From Fragum whitleyi (Eukaryota > Mollusca > Bivalvia > Cardiida > Cardiidae), in the NCBI GenBank assembly GCA_948146395.1, contig OX411551.1:44922796-44986795 (forward strand): 64,000 bases of DNA. Direction: 5' to 3'. Positions 10,877 through 21,723 of the stretch are shown piece by piece; positions within the stretch are counted from its first letter, which is position 1, and each line of letters begins with the position of its first letter. Under the pieces are notes generated by a model. The model made no database searches. It was given only the letters and a program-made list of their open reading frames with translations, and was not told the origin of the DNA. Position numbers and translations under genes: made by a program.

Positions 10877-11643
10877 CTGAAAAAATGACAAATAGTGCTT
10901 GCATGTAAAGTTTTCAAAATTTCATTCGAATGGAAAGGTGTATTTATTTCATTTGGATTTTTTTTATTAGACTGGAAAAAAAAAATATTCATATTTGAAA
11001 TATGATTTTTCGAACAATTTTCGAAACATAGGTAAAAATTTTAAGTGTGTGATTAAAGTGAATTTTCTCCACACCTGTTTAAAGAAAATTGATCTTTAAT
11101 CAGTCATTTCAACTTGTATATTTATACGCTCATACATACATATATATCCTTATTCATTTATGGGTAAAAAATGACACAGATATCTCGAAATTTGGCTCTA
11201 TAGGAAATTGAGCATAAACGGTATGATGCGACCATATTGACTCATCGAATGACAAACCAGTTCCAGATTTTTTCCTTCTCACATATGTGAAGAACGATCA
11301 TGTGGTTTTGTTTGATTTCGTTTTGTTGTCTTTATTTAATTTCGGCTTTTGAATGTACAACATGCTAGACAAATGCCTACCATTGAAAAAAATTGTTTAT
11401 ACATTTCAAGGAGATCAAAACCCAAAGGTTTAAATCGGCATTTTTTCCCAAAACCTCGTAACAAACTGATGTTAGGAGATTGTAGCAGAAAAGCGACGGA
11501 ATCACTTTTGCCCAAAATATTTTACAGCGAGAATTCAACGCAAATAGCATCAACAACAAGTAATACTCGGTCGAAAGTATTATTTGTTTGACTATTAGTA
11601 TATCGTTGCTGGGCTTCAAAAACTGAAGATACGACGATTTGAT

Positions 11644-11772
11644 AGCCCATGTATTAGATAGAGGCTGCATAGTGAGGTTTACAGAAAAAAAAAAGAAGCT
11701 TATCGAAGCGGGCACAGTCCGTTAGAAAAGCTTCTGTTTTCTGTAAACCTCACTATGTAGACTCTATCTAAC
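11644..11772. repeat. hairpin repeat
   Basis: The arms are AGGCTGCATAGTGAGGTTTA near 11667 and TAAACCTCACTATGTAGACT near 11744, enclosing about 60 bp, with GTATTAGATAGA and TCTATCTAACTTAG outside them. It is a short MITE-like palindrome of unknown family in intron 3 of the Notch-ligand gene. Confidence 0.55.
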
Positions 11773-11891
11773 TTAGTGTTCGCTAATTACCTTTATCACG
11801 GTGGTTTGTGTCTGTCTTCGCTACCTAATATTTGTACCTCACTAACATTTCAAATTGTTGGAAGTGTCACGCACAGGCTCAAATTTATTAT

Positions 11892-12890
11892 TTGGCTAAT
11901 TTCGCCTGAGACTCTGTGCATATTCTGAATATCTTCGGAAGATCTCCGAGTTCTAATTACAAAACAAATTTACAAATCCGCATTTTATCCAGCGAGTGAA
12001 TGTAAGAAAGAAAAACTCAGTCGGTTTAGGTGTTTCGCTGTCAAACACACATCTACGTGTTCAAGACTCCGAGGTGCATGTTTTATTTCTTGCTCATAAG
12101 TTTCTTCGTCTCTATTACAAGTTCACACGAAAGGAATATGAGCCTGTGTGTGACATTTCCAACAATTTTAAATGTTTATGAGCTGTAAACATTAGCAGCA
12201 TAGATAGCCATTAACTATAAATATAGAGTTATGGTCTACAGATAATTTGAGACTTATCCTTCTATAAAATACATAGTAAAGCCCCTGGTCAGACTGTGCG
12301 AATGCACAAGTTGGTCAGAGTCTTTGCCTTGTGCATATTTGAAATCGTTGGAAATCCCACGCACAGGCTCATATTATTTTGTTTAACAATTAAACGACCA
12401 CTTTCTGCTGATTCATATCGGTGCATCAAAGATGCGAAGAATCTTATATTGTTGTATAAAACTGAAACATACTCTGCACCTAAACCACGAGCGAGGACAG
12501 AGCCACCTTTGCTGTTGTTATTTTTATATCAAAAGTATACTCAATACATGAAAAAAGTATATCTAAGTCTTCAAAATTACAAGAAAGTGGATACATTCCA
12601 GTACACCCTCCGTCTGAAAAATAATATATGTGTTTGTAAGACGGAAAAATTAAAAAAAAACAAACTTAAGGCAGAAATTTATTCTTTCTCATACTCGTTT
12701 TGAACTTGTCTTCTCTTGTATCAGAGGCGGGTGTTTTGACATCTATACCACAGGTCTGAGTAGTTTTCATACCCAAAGTAGGCACTTGAATTTTAATGCT
12801 AATTGGCGGAATTCGTTGACCATCGGTGATTTTTCCGATTCCACTCATGGAAAATAAACAGAGTCCCAGGCGAAATTAGCCAAGGAATAT
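11892..12890. mobile_element. 1-kb element with about 25-bp terminal inverted repeats, carrying an M1 MITE
   Basis: The left end TTGGCTAATTTCGCCTGAGA (about 11892) is matched in inverse orientation by TCCCAGGCGAAATTAGCCAA (about 12869). Between them are no convincing domains; the ORFs at 12296-12703 and 12666-12848 do not resemble a known transposase. A complete M1 MITE (12140-12371) is nested inside. I infer a non-autonomous DNA transposon. Confidence 0.55.
12140..12371. repeat. MITE family M1, copy 2
   Basis: The ends are GAGCCTGTGTGTGACATTTC and the complement ending CACGCACAGGCTC. The same internal order as the copy at 424-661 is present, including the dyad CAGACTGTGCGAATGCACA. Confidence 0.7.
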
Positions 12891-13278
12891 TCACCATGAT
12901 TAATGCCCTGGCAGGGCAGAGCCTAAGTTACGGATCGTTGCACTTAAGGTTAAGGGAAATCAGCTTTTATCTAAAATAACCTACTTCTAAAGATATTCGA
13001 CATAAATAATTCGAGACCTTAAATCGTAGATTCGTAACCAAATACTCGTAACTTCAGCTTAACCAAGCTAAGTTACGAGCCCTTGGTAACCAAACGATGA
13101 AATGTGTTCACTCTTTCAAAGCACGAGAATCCATTAGGTATCAGGATACGGTTATTTGATGAGTTAACGATGATTATCGACTAAAATTTGAAAGAACCCA
13201 AACTATTGAAAAAATTAACTCGCCAAATTACGTCACGGTTCAGCACCGCCCTGCCAGTTCATTAATTACGCTGAATAC

Positions 13279-13427
13279 CTAGTTCTTCCATTTATGTTGA
13301 CACGGCGCTCCACCGCGGTCCTCTCTGTTGGTGCTGGAACTAAACTGAACACAGTCTGTAGATAGTCTACGTGGTCATCACGTCCGTCATCGTAGTCTTT
13401 TATCTCGATCTTCAGCTTCATCGAATC
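13279..13427 (-). CDS. Notch-ligand gene, exon 3: second half of the C2-like domain
   Basis: 149 nt, phase 0 at the start and phase 2 at the end, residues 97-146. The acceptor is CCTTAAAG/GATTCG and the donor ACTAG/GTATTC on the minus strand. The peptide contains MKLKIEIKDYDDGRDDHVDY, which fits the strand and acidic loop of the N-terminal C2-like domain of Notch ligands (Jagged has a comparable WDWDND stretch after FKWP). The join to exon 4 gives NGRTR followed by IAVYVAVYCD. The assignment rests on position, phase and this limited similarity. The acceptor is unusual: a palindromic MITE ends 6 bp from the exon. Confidence 0.75.
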
Positions 13428-13433
13428 CTTTAA

Positions 13434-13591
13434 GGTAGTGGACCCGTAATAGTTCCGAAACGTTACAGAAGTAATGAACTTTAACAGTGTTAACCGAGGT
13501 TTCCTAATGATTTTTCATTAGGAAACCTCGGTTAACACTGTTAAAGATTATGTGTTCCGAAATAATACGGAACTATTACGGGTCCACTACC
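13434..13591. mobile_element. palindromic MITE M2 with TTAA duplication, abutting exon 3
   Basis: A nearly perfect hairpin: GGTAGTGGACCCGTAATAGT on the left, its complement on the right, and an inner inverted pair around TTAACCGAGGTTTCCTAATG. TTAA flanks it at 13430-13433 and 13592-13595, a target site typical of piggyBac-type elements. A second copy is at 41545-41702, also with TTAA on both sides. It supplies the sequence directly upstream of the exon 3 acceptor of the Notch-ligand gene. Confidence 0.8.
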
Positions 13592-14144
13592 TTAATAGAG
13601 ATAATCAACAATTAAAGGAAGAATCGTGAAAAACATAGTAAAAACAAGGCGTGTTTGTTAAACACCAATAACCCAGGAACAGTATGTCTCTTACTTCCCA
13701 TTATTTTCTAAAAAAAGGGTTGTTTTATCCCATGTTTGATCTTGACCGATGACCTTCTTCACTAAGGACTGGTGTAGGCCATTTTGGACTTCTGACATCA
13801 CAGAATATCGCATTGAGCATTTCGTGCCCATGTGAGCTTAGGTAATGTTCTCCAGTATTTGATTTTTATTTGGGTGTCAATTAATCCCAAATCATTTGTG
13901 TTTTTTGAAACTGAAACTTCATTATTTAATACTTCTCAGTGGATTATCGAGAAATAATTATAGATTATTGTTTGATAAACTCACCAACTAACCATTGAAA
14001 TGATCAAAAACATTTATTTAATACTTCTCAGTGGATAATCGAGAAATAACTATTGATTATCATTTGATAAACTCACCGCCTTACCGGTGAAATTAACAAA
14101 AACATTTACTCTGCTTTAGTTCATTTCAACGTATATGACGTTTT

Positions 14145-14470
14145 ATCATGCAATAAAGCATATATTGACCTGATATCACCTGCCTGATAACATAACATGA
14201 TATCAGACAGTCTATTTTTAGAAACAATTTGAATACACATTAACCTGAAATTCTTTGATTTTTAAGGGTTTATCATATTTAAGCACCGAAAAATGATTGC
14301 ATGATAAATGGAATAACATGTAAGTGTCTTAAAATATCTATGTTATCAGGTCTCGGCTGTGAGAAATTATCATGACTCGGCAAAGCCTCGTCATGATAAA
14401 TTCTCCCAACCGCGACCAGATAACATTGTTATTTTTAGACACTAACATGTTATTCTCTATATCTAAGCGG
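14145..14470. repeat. MITE family M5, copy 1
   Basis: It shares with 57116-57490 the blocks ATTGACCTGATATCACCTG, ATAACATGATATCAG and the hairpin around GCAAAGCCTCGTCATGATAA. It also has ATGTTATCAGGTC and GACCAGATAACATTG as an inverted pair. The internal order differs from the 57116 copy, so it is rearranged or an end is missing. Confidence 0.6.
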
Positions 14471-14559
14471 AGTCCAAAAATGACGTCATCATGAACGTTG
14501 CATAGCAATTACGTGCAAAATGACAAACTTTAAGAAAATTTATATATTTTTTTCACATC

Positions 14560-14705
14560 TTGTCTCATTTTTGGATTAAAGAAATAGAACAATCGTTTGT
14601 CATTTCGTAAACAACAAAAGCTATATTTTCAGCCACGGCTCCACCCCTCGTGAAGATATAGCTTTTGTTGTTCACTAAATGAAATATAAATCGATCTTAC
14701 ACTAA
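14560..14705. repeat. hairpin repeat
   Basis: The inverted pair AACAACAAAAGCTATATTTT and AGATATAGCTTTTGTTGTT encloses a short loop. A similarly built palindrome at about 46675-46800 shares the CACTCAATGAAAT / AATCGGTCTT context. It lies just past the exon 2 donor of the Notch-ligand gene. Confidence 0.45.
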
Positions 14706-14748
14706 AACGACTGTATTTTTTCACCCCACGAAATATTGTTGAACTTAC

Positions 14749-14881
14749 CGGCCACGAGCTAAAGCTATATAGGAACAAATTCTTATGATTGCCAATGTTT
14801 CGTCCAAACACAACCGTATCGGCGTCTGATACTGGCGCCGTAACGTGTCTACCATACTGACAGATCTTGGAGTTTCTAGGT
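14749..14881 (-). CDS. Notch-ligand gene, exon 2: middle of the MNNL/C2-like domain
   Basis: 133 nt, residues 52-96. The acceptor is TTTTGTCTTTCAG/ACC and the donor is CCG/GTAAGT, a near-consensus site. The peptide has the sequence SKICQYGRHVTAPVSDADT followed by VVFGRN and ends YSFSSWP. This matches the MNNL pattern CxxG ... TPVxG ... FxFxWP of Delta and Jagged. The single leading base completes a codon with exon 1 (phase 2). An open frame continues upstream of the acceptor to an ATG at 14970, but the MNNL start is already supplied by 22719-22873, so that stretch is taken as intron. Confidence 0.85.
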
Positions 14882-16617
14882 CTGAAAGACAAAATGTTGA
14901 TATTCAGTTTCGTCCAACAAAAAACAACGAGCGAAATTCCTGCTGCGTTAATGATGTAAGACGTTTGCAAAATTCATAAATAATCTCACACTTTGCACGT
15001 AAATGTACATGCTTACCGGGATATCGTTTGTTAAACAATTCGCTACGTTTTCAGCGTGAACGTGATCATATTTGACGATAGAAAAATCGTGTTCCATGGA
15101 CAGAATTTTGAGAATGCAGCTTTTGTGTACGCCTTCTAACTAAGAAGTATAGATAGATTTTGCGCAGTGAGCCGTGAAATCTACTTGTAACGGTAAGATT
15201 TCAGTCCCATCTTTCCGCGATAGATGGAGCAGGTTAAAACAATATTTACCAAAGTTACAATTTACCTTTCATACGAAAATTATTGCATGTTTTAAAATTC
15301 GAAATGGTTAAACAAACTTGTATTTTAATAATTGAAGTCAAAGGAAGAGGCTTAAATCTTATTACATGTTTTTAATATACCCGATGTACCCATGGTTATG
15401 GACTTGGCGTCTACGTCAGAGCTCAGTCCTATACTATAGCATACGTCTCAAGGCAGAGAAAGATTTGTTTTTCAATCGTTGTCAGTAGATCAAAGGAAAT
15501 GAAAAGACACGAGCATATGTTTTTCTTAATTCTTAAAGATATGTAGATAAATCATAATCAGACTTCAAGTATTCATACACTTAGATGGTCAAACTGAAAA
15601 TGATACTATAATAAAAGTATTTTACCATGTCTCAGATATTCAATTTATCGAAAACTATTCAGAAAGAAAAATACAATAAGGCCTAAACATTAGAAAATTA
15701 TAGTTATTTTATCACTGTTGGTTTATATTTAGAGGACATTGAATGAGTGGTCATTGAATACCGAATTTATCAAACGAGTCATCTATAAACAGATAAAAAC
15801 GAGGCTACGCCGAGTTTTTAGATGACGAGTTTAATAAATTCGGTATTTCATCAGCACAAATTTGATATTCTATTTTTTATATGACCCGAATTTTGGTGAT
15901 AAATCGAGATAATTAAGGTTCATGTAAAGTGTTTGAAACCCAATTTTAAGGGCATTCATTTGCCAAGAAAAAGCAGTATGTCCAGGAATATTATATATCA
16001 AAATGAAGCTATTTATGAGCACAAGCAGATGAAAAACATAAGACTGTTATAACTATAGCGGTATAGCCAAAACATTGTGGAAAAGGGTCATTTTGTACAG
16101 AACAAGCAACTGCATGACTGTTGGATAAAATTGGCTCATATTTTAACAAAGTCTAGCCTAAAGTACCATCCAGGTAGTGCTACAACCATTGGTATAAAAC
16201 TCAGCCCCATAACGTAGTTATGCAAGCAATTTATTTTGACTTATTTTATAAACACATATGTCATATATGTCATTCTTATTTTGTAAACGTGTAGATCTTT
16301 TTATGGTATGGTGTGTTATCACAACATAAATAGATATTAATTGTTTATATACCTGGAAGGTTGTTTAGCAATATATCAATTTCTATTTCACAGAATGATA
16401 AATATAAAGTAATATTGTAGATCATTGAATTAAAAAAAACTATAATTTGAAATAAATCACAGAAAATATTTCACAATATTATGGTGGGATGTTGCACCAT
16501 ACCTTGCATCTATTTTGAAAACAGACCAAACCGGTTTGACATGTATGTTGACAAAATAAATGGAAATTGATTGTTTCAAAAGAGCCCTTTGAGACTGAGT
16601 TTTATTTCATAAATAAA

Positions 16618-16770
16618 CTTACCTGTCATTACAATATGGATTGCTCTTTTCGATCCGCAGAATAAACATGCTCTTACCGGAAGTGAACTTTTTTACCTAT
16701 GCACCGTTTCGTCACTTCCTTTCTAAATACACCACATGTGTCAGTTTCTCTTTTCTTGCGAAAGTGTTCG
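16618..16770 (+). repeat. DIRS left inverted terminal repeat
   Basis: It starts CTTACCTGTCATTACAATAT and includes GATCGAAAAGAGC-type and CACCACATGTGTCAGTTTC blocks. The reverse complement is at 21572-21723. Promoter activity is expected here from the family, but no motif was identified. Confidence 0.88.
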
Positions 16771-16865
16771 CATCTCCACAGTTCTTCATGCTTACGATAT
16801 TGCCGACCACGTGCTTTGGACTTTGTTTTATTTTGTGGTCGGTCTCGCGCTTCGACATTGTGTTA

Positions 16866-18253
16866 ATGGCGTCGAATTTCTCAGCCGAAGATGGTGAATT
16901 ATACTCGGACACGGATACGAACGACGGGTCAAACCAGTCGCCGACAAATTCGGGTGCAGTGATTGAAAAAAACCCGGACCACGTGCCGTCTGTGTCAGAC
17001 ACGGCTCAAGGAGGCAAAAAGACTAAGAGGCCTTCACGCTACAGTGAGCTAAGTAAACGGTTTTCTGTTATTGAAATATGTTGAAGAAAGCTTTGTCTAA
17101 CAAGGCTGAACCAGTTCAGGGACAAACTCGTGAACACTTATCAGACTCTGAGGATGAAGCAGACAGAGTTTCTTTATATGCTTGTGGGCATATTTCACCT
17201 TGTCATACAGACAAAGAGGATGATCCTAGCCCAGGACAGGATAAATTGGACAGTAACAATAATGCAAACCTGGCTGGAAGCTCTCTATCAGCTGAGCAGA
17301 GGAAATGTTTATTTGACATGTTCGGAGAGGATGCTATTGTTTAAAAAGTGGACAAAAAAGAAGGGCTTGTGCTGGATGAATCTCAAATTGATGTCATTAA
17401 AAACAGTTATCGGTGCAAACAACCAATTTTTTTGTCTGCTTTCTTAGAAGAGAACTTTGATTTATTTCCTGTTGACCCAGAGTCAGAGAGTTTATTACAG
17501 GTTCCATCTTTAGATACAATTATTGAATCTTGTCTCACAAAGAGGTATGGAAACAGAGCTTCTTTTGTTAAAAGTTATGGGAAGCATTTATTTGGACAAC
17601 CAGCCAAAATGGTGGAAAAAATTGCCTATAAAGGGCATCAAGCTGCTAGACTTGGTCTAGTGATACAAATGTATATACAGCAAAGTCTGGGATATTTATT
17701 ACAAATTATTCAGTCAGAGGACCTTGATAAAGACAAAGCTACACAGCAAGTAAAGGACATTTTTGCTATGTCAACAAAGTGTCTTGACCAAATTGGACGA
17801 ACAGGTGCTTTTCACCACATTATAAGGCGATCTGTGGCTATGACAGACACTCTTTTGTTTGAACAACCTGACAATGTGGAATTTGCCAATTTACCTTTGT
17901 CAGGGGATGGGGTTTTTGGACCAGAATTGGAATCTTTGCTTAAAGCACGCAAGGAGAAAAAGAAACAGATTGACGATTTAATCCCTGACATGAGAAAAAG
18001 GGATCTTAAACGTAAACCATCATCAACTTTTACACCTCAATCAGAATCTAGCTACAAAAAGCCATTACTGGAACATAGAGAGCCGAGTGCTCAGGCCAGT
18101 ACTAACTGGAATAATTTTCATATCCCAAAGGTACCAAAGGACAACAAATACGATTACAGAAATCGAGGTAGATCCAGCTACAACAGCTACAATAGACGTC
18201 CGGGCTCATACAAAGCTTCTGGACAAAAGTCTGCTAAGGCAGATGAAAAATGA
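16866..18253 (+). pseudogene. DIRS ORF1, gag-like, frameshifted
   Basis: The start is placed at the ATG at 16866 (MASNFSAEDGELYSD). The upstream frame from 16641 runs through the terminal repeat and is less likely to be translated. The frame shifts near 17078 and meets an in-frame TAA at 17342-17344, then continues to 18253. The product would be about 460 residues: an acidic N-terminus, a central helical region (LTKRYGNRASFVKSYGKHLF) and a basic, Tyr/Ser/Arg-rich tail (RGRSSYNSYNRRPGS). The tail is typical of nucleic-acid-binding ends of such proteins. No CCHC zinc knuckle is present, in keeping with DIRS gag proteins. Confidence 0.75.
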
Positions 18254-19713
18254 TTCTGTAAGTACAATAGCAAAAAATCCAGAGATCCCTGTTGGGGGAA
18301 GACTGTCTCATTTCCTCCCTGCATGGAAACAAATAACCTCGGACAAATGGATTTTAGAAATAATAGAACAGGGGTACAAACTAGAATTTGTGAAAATACC
18401 TCCTTTTTTAGGCATAAAACCAACAAATGTTCCAGTAAAGGATCAAATTACTATTCAGTCAGAAATAGAGAATCTTTTAGAAAAAAATGCTATAGAAAGG
18501 TAGACAAAAAAGATATTCATGGCGGTTTCTACAGTACATTATTTCTAGTTCAGAAAAAGAATGGGGAAATGAGACCAGTCATTAATCTAAAACCCCTCAA
18601 CGAGTATCTCTGAAAAAAAAAATTCAAAATGGATACAATGTCAAAAGTCTTGAATCTGGTTGGAAAAGGGGATTGGGCAATCTCGATAGATTTAAAAGAT
18701 GCCTATTTCCATATAGAAATTTTCAAGGGTCATCGCAAATATCTTCGCTTCCAATTTCAGGGGATAGTTTATCAATTCCTGGCTCTTTGTTTTTGCCCAA
18801 CGAGTGCCCCCGCGTGTTTGTCAAGCTAATATCAGTAGTAGTAGCTCATCTACGGAAACAAAATGTCCGCCTGGCAAGCTACCTCGACGATTGGTTGTCT
18901 GTGAATCAGACAAAAATATTGATTTTGGAAAACAGAGCAAAAATTCTAAATCTCCTTTTCCAACTAGGTTTTATAGTGAACAAAACCAAGTCCCAGTTAA
19001 TTCCAGTCCAAACAATTATAGTCTATATTGGGGGGAAATTCGATTTATTAAAAGGACTAGTATACCCAACAGAGGAAAGATTAGAAAAAATGAAACAAGC
19101 TGTAACAAATATTATTCAAGGTCAAAGAACGGCAAGACATTTTTTGATTTTGTTAGGTCTGATAGCATCATGCCTGGAACTCATTCCAAATGCCAGACTT
19201 TTCATGAGACCTATCCAGCTTCATTTGCTACACAACTGGAGTCCATCGAGAATGGAGTTGTCTCACAAAATACCATTTACTCAAGATCTGTTTTCAAGTC
19301 TGGAATGGTGGTTACTGGATCAGAACATTGCAAAGGGCAGATCTTTGCAGACAGATCTGTTCCCAATAACACTATCCACAGATGCAAGCAAATGGGGTTG
19401 GGGAGGTCATTTGAACAGCCTATCTTGTCAAGGCCAGTGGAGCAAAACACAGAAACTAATGCATATCAACTCTTTGGAAATGATGGCTGTGATCAAATGT
19501 ATACAGCAGTTCCTATCTCACTTGAAGAATCAGAATGTACTGATCAGATCAGACAATACAACTGTTTGCCAGTATATAAACCACCAGGGTGGAACTCAGT
19601 CCACACAGTTGTGTTATCTGATCTTGGATCTATGGAAAATAGCTATAGCCAACAAGATGGAATTGAAAGCAGTCCATATCAAAGGAGACAGAACACCTTT
19701 GCAGACAGCTTGA
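18240..19713 (+). pseudogene. DIRS reverse transcriptase and RNase H, broken
   Basis: The domain is read across three frames. Segment 18240-18503 has GGRLSHFLPAWKQIT and a PVKDQ motif. Segment 18503-18829 has GFYSTLFLVQKKNGEMRPVI and DLKDAYFHI, with a TGA at 18611-18613. Segment 18800-19713 has the catalytic YLDD (18880-18891). RNase H follows with STDASKWGWGGHL, an LEMMAV glutamate and RSDNTT, the conserved D-E-D residues. The frame changes near 18500 and 18810 and again near 19690, where the final RNase H motif continues as ADSLSRN. The enzyme would copy element RNA to DNA; this copy cannot make it. Confidence 0.88.
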
Positions 19714-20165
19714 GCAGAAATTTGATTCGCCAAACAGAATGGTCCCTGAGCAATGCAAAGGTTGTGAAAATATTCAAAATTTGGGGCTACCCAGCATTAG
19801 ACCTGTTTGCAACATTTCAAAACAAGAAAACAGTTCTGTTCTGCTCATGGACTCCGCATCCACAAGCATATGCCTTGGATGCCCTGTCAATTGCATGGCA
19901 GAACATGTTTGCGTATGCATTTCCACCAGTGCAGTTGATTCCCAGGGTATTGAATCATATGAAAACAGCTCAGTGCACATTGATTCTCATAGCTCCACAG
20001 TGGCCACGACAACACTGGTACACACAACTGTTGAGTCTTCTAATTGCTTGTCCACGCAAGCTTCCATGCAGCCAGAATCTACTCACTCAATGCAAGGGAA
20101 CAATATCCCATCCACATCCAGAGACACTCAATCTGACTGCATGGTTGCTATCGACCAATCGTTCT
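19690..20165 (+). pseudogene. DIRS domain between RNase H and recombinase
   Basis: It is read in the frame ending at 20309. It follows the RNase H end (TFADSLSRN) with PALDLFATFQNKKTVLFCSW, then AYAFPPVQLIPRVL and LILIAPQWPRQHW. This block recurs in DIRS-like elements directly after RNase H, and in some annotations the region is labelled a methyltransferase-like domain. I see no clear methyltransferase motif here, so the role is left open. Only this frame carries the conserved words; the overlapping frame at 19739 is a shadow until about 20150. Confidence 0.6.
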
Positions 20166-21117
20166 CTTCAAAGGGGTTTTCTAAAAGAGCTAGGAAATTA
20201 TTGGCAAAATCATGGCGAAAAGGCACGCAAAAAGATTACAGGAGCAAATTCCGACAGTTTGTTAGCTGGTGTCGTGAAAGGGATATTGATCCCTATTTTG
20301 CCACTTTAGCAAACTGTGCAGATTTTCTTACTTTTCTGTTTGATTAAGGGTTAAAATACAGAACTATAAATGGCTATAGATCCATGTTGTCTACGGTTCT
20401 TGCTCCGGTAAACAATATTCCTATTGGACAACATCCATGCATTATCAGACTTTTAAGGGCAGTATTCAATGAACGACCCCCAATGAAAAGACTTGTACCT
20501 GAATGGGATCTTCTTCTCGTTTTAGGAAATCTGAAGAAATCACCTTTTGAGCCGATGCAGAGTGCTCCCTTAAAGTATGTTACATTCTCATAGCAATTAC
20601 CACATTTAGACGTTGCAGTGACCTACAATCTCTACAGTTGGGAGAAGGATCAGTAAATGTACAGAAACGTGGTGTTACTTTCTTACGAATCGGTTTATCA
20701 AAGCAAGATCGACCAAATCATACAAGTAAAAACATTTTTGTGCCGGCTTTGAGTCAGAACAAGTTCCTTGACCCAAAAAGGGCATTGGCATACTATTTGA
20801 AACGAACTGAACCTTTCCGTAAAACGAATTCGGGGGATATTTTGAAGCTTTTTATTGCTACAAGGAAACCTCATAAACCTGTCTCTTCACAGACTATTTC
20901 TAGATGGCTTGTAGAATGTATGAAATTCTGCTATAAATCGGAAGACAAACCAGTGGAAAAGATACAGGGACATTCTACTCGTAGTATTGGTCCATCATGG
21001 GCACTTTTTAAGGGGGCATCTCTGCAACAAATAATGGAATCTGCTGACTTGTCAAGGGAGACCACTTTTACACGTTATTATTTGAAGTCTATAAATACAG
21101 ACTTTTTGAATGTGTAG
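20165..21117 (+). pseudogene. DIRS tyrosine recombinase, broken
   Basis: The N-terminal SAM-like part reads KSWRKGTQKDYRSKFRQFVS (frame ending 20347), is cut by a TAA at 20345-20347 and resumes to about 20590. A frameshift then leads to the catalytic half ending 21117. Catalytic residues are visible: the first Arg in TFRRCSDLQ (about 20605), the HxxR box in QGHSTRS, and the Tyr in TFTRYYLK near the C-terminus. The enzyme would integrate the circular DNA by strand exchange, in place of an integrase. It ends about 450 bp before the right terminal repeat. Confidence 0.85.
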
Positions 21118-21421
21118 AAAACACATTCTTATTATTGTCACTCTTTTCTTGCGGATCGCAGGGAAGGGTTGTTTTTTGTATATAACATTCAGTGTTGGAT
21201 ATTGAAAGTATAGATATTATGATACATTATGTATATATACATTGTGAGGGCTTTATGATAGTAATTGTGGTACTCTAATATGATAATATAAGTGCTTCGC
21301 GAAAAACAACTATTTTATGACGGATAAGAAATCCTGAATACTGTATATTGTGTATATTCATGGGTGAAGATATGAATGTGAATGACACCCACCACCATAT
21401 GGACACAGCTTTGGAATCTGC

Positions 21422-21528
21422 AATAATCCATATTGTAATGACAGGTAAGTTTATTTATGAAATAAAATTGGAAAATTTGTATTTCAAATTAGAGTTTTAA
21501 GAATAAATAATACTTACCTGTCATTACA
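21422..21528. repeat. DIRS internal complementary region
   Basis: The left half (21422-21467, ATCCATATTGTAATGACAGG ...) is complementary to the start of the element from 16600. The right half (21462-21528, ... ACTTACCTGTCATTACA) is complementary to the end up to 21774. The halves meet at ATAAAA (21462-21467), the complement of the TTTTAT found at both element ends, so this region records the joined-end circle. Confidence 0.88.
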
Positions 21529-21571
21529 GCTAGCCCACCCTCCTACCCCACATGTCATTCTTACCATTAAA

Positions 21572-21723
21572 GCGAACACTTTCGCAAGGTAGGAAACTGA
21601 CACATGTGGTGTATTTAGAAAGGAAGTGACGAAACGGTGCATAGGTAAAAAAGTTCACTTCCGGTAAGAGCATGTTTATTCTGCGGATCGAAAAGAGCAA
21701 TCCATATTGTAATGACAGGTAAG
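21572..21723 (-). repeat. DIRS right inverted terminal repeat
   Basis: It begins GCGAACACTTTCGCAAG and runs to AATGACAGGTAAG. It is the reverse complement of 16618-16770 with few differences, so the two repeats are far better preserved than the coding region. Confidence 0.88.

Noticed and set aside
14629..14970. The 113-residue minus-strand ORF as a whole exon with its own signal peptide
   Set aside because: The part above 14881 is preceded by a good acceptor and the true MNNL start is found at 22719-22873 in matching phase. The part below 14749 lies past a near-consensus donor.
16641..16865. Upstream extension of the DIRS gag frame
   Set aside because: It lies mostly in the inverted terminal repeat and is read-through. 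The ATG at 16866 starts an acidic N-terminus typical of gag-like proteins.
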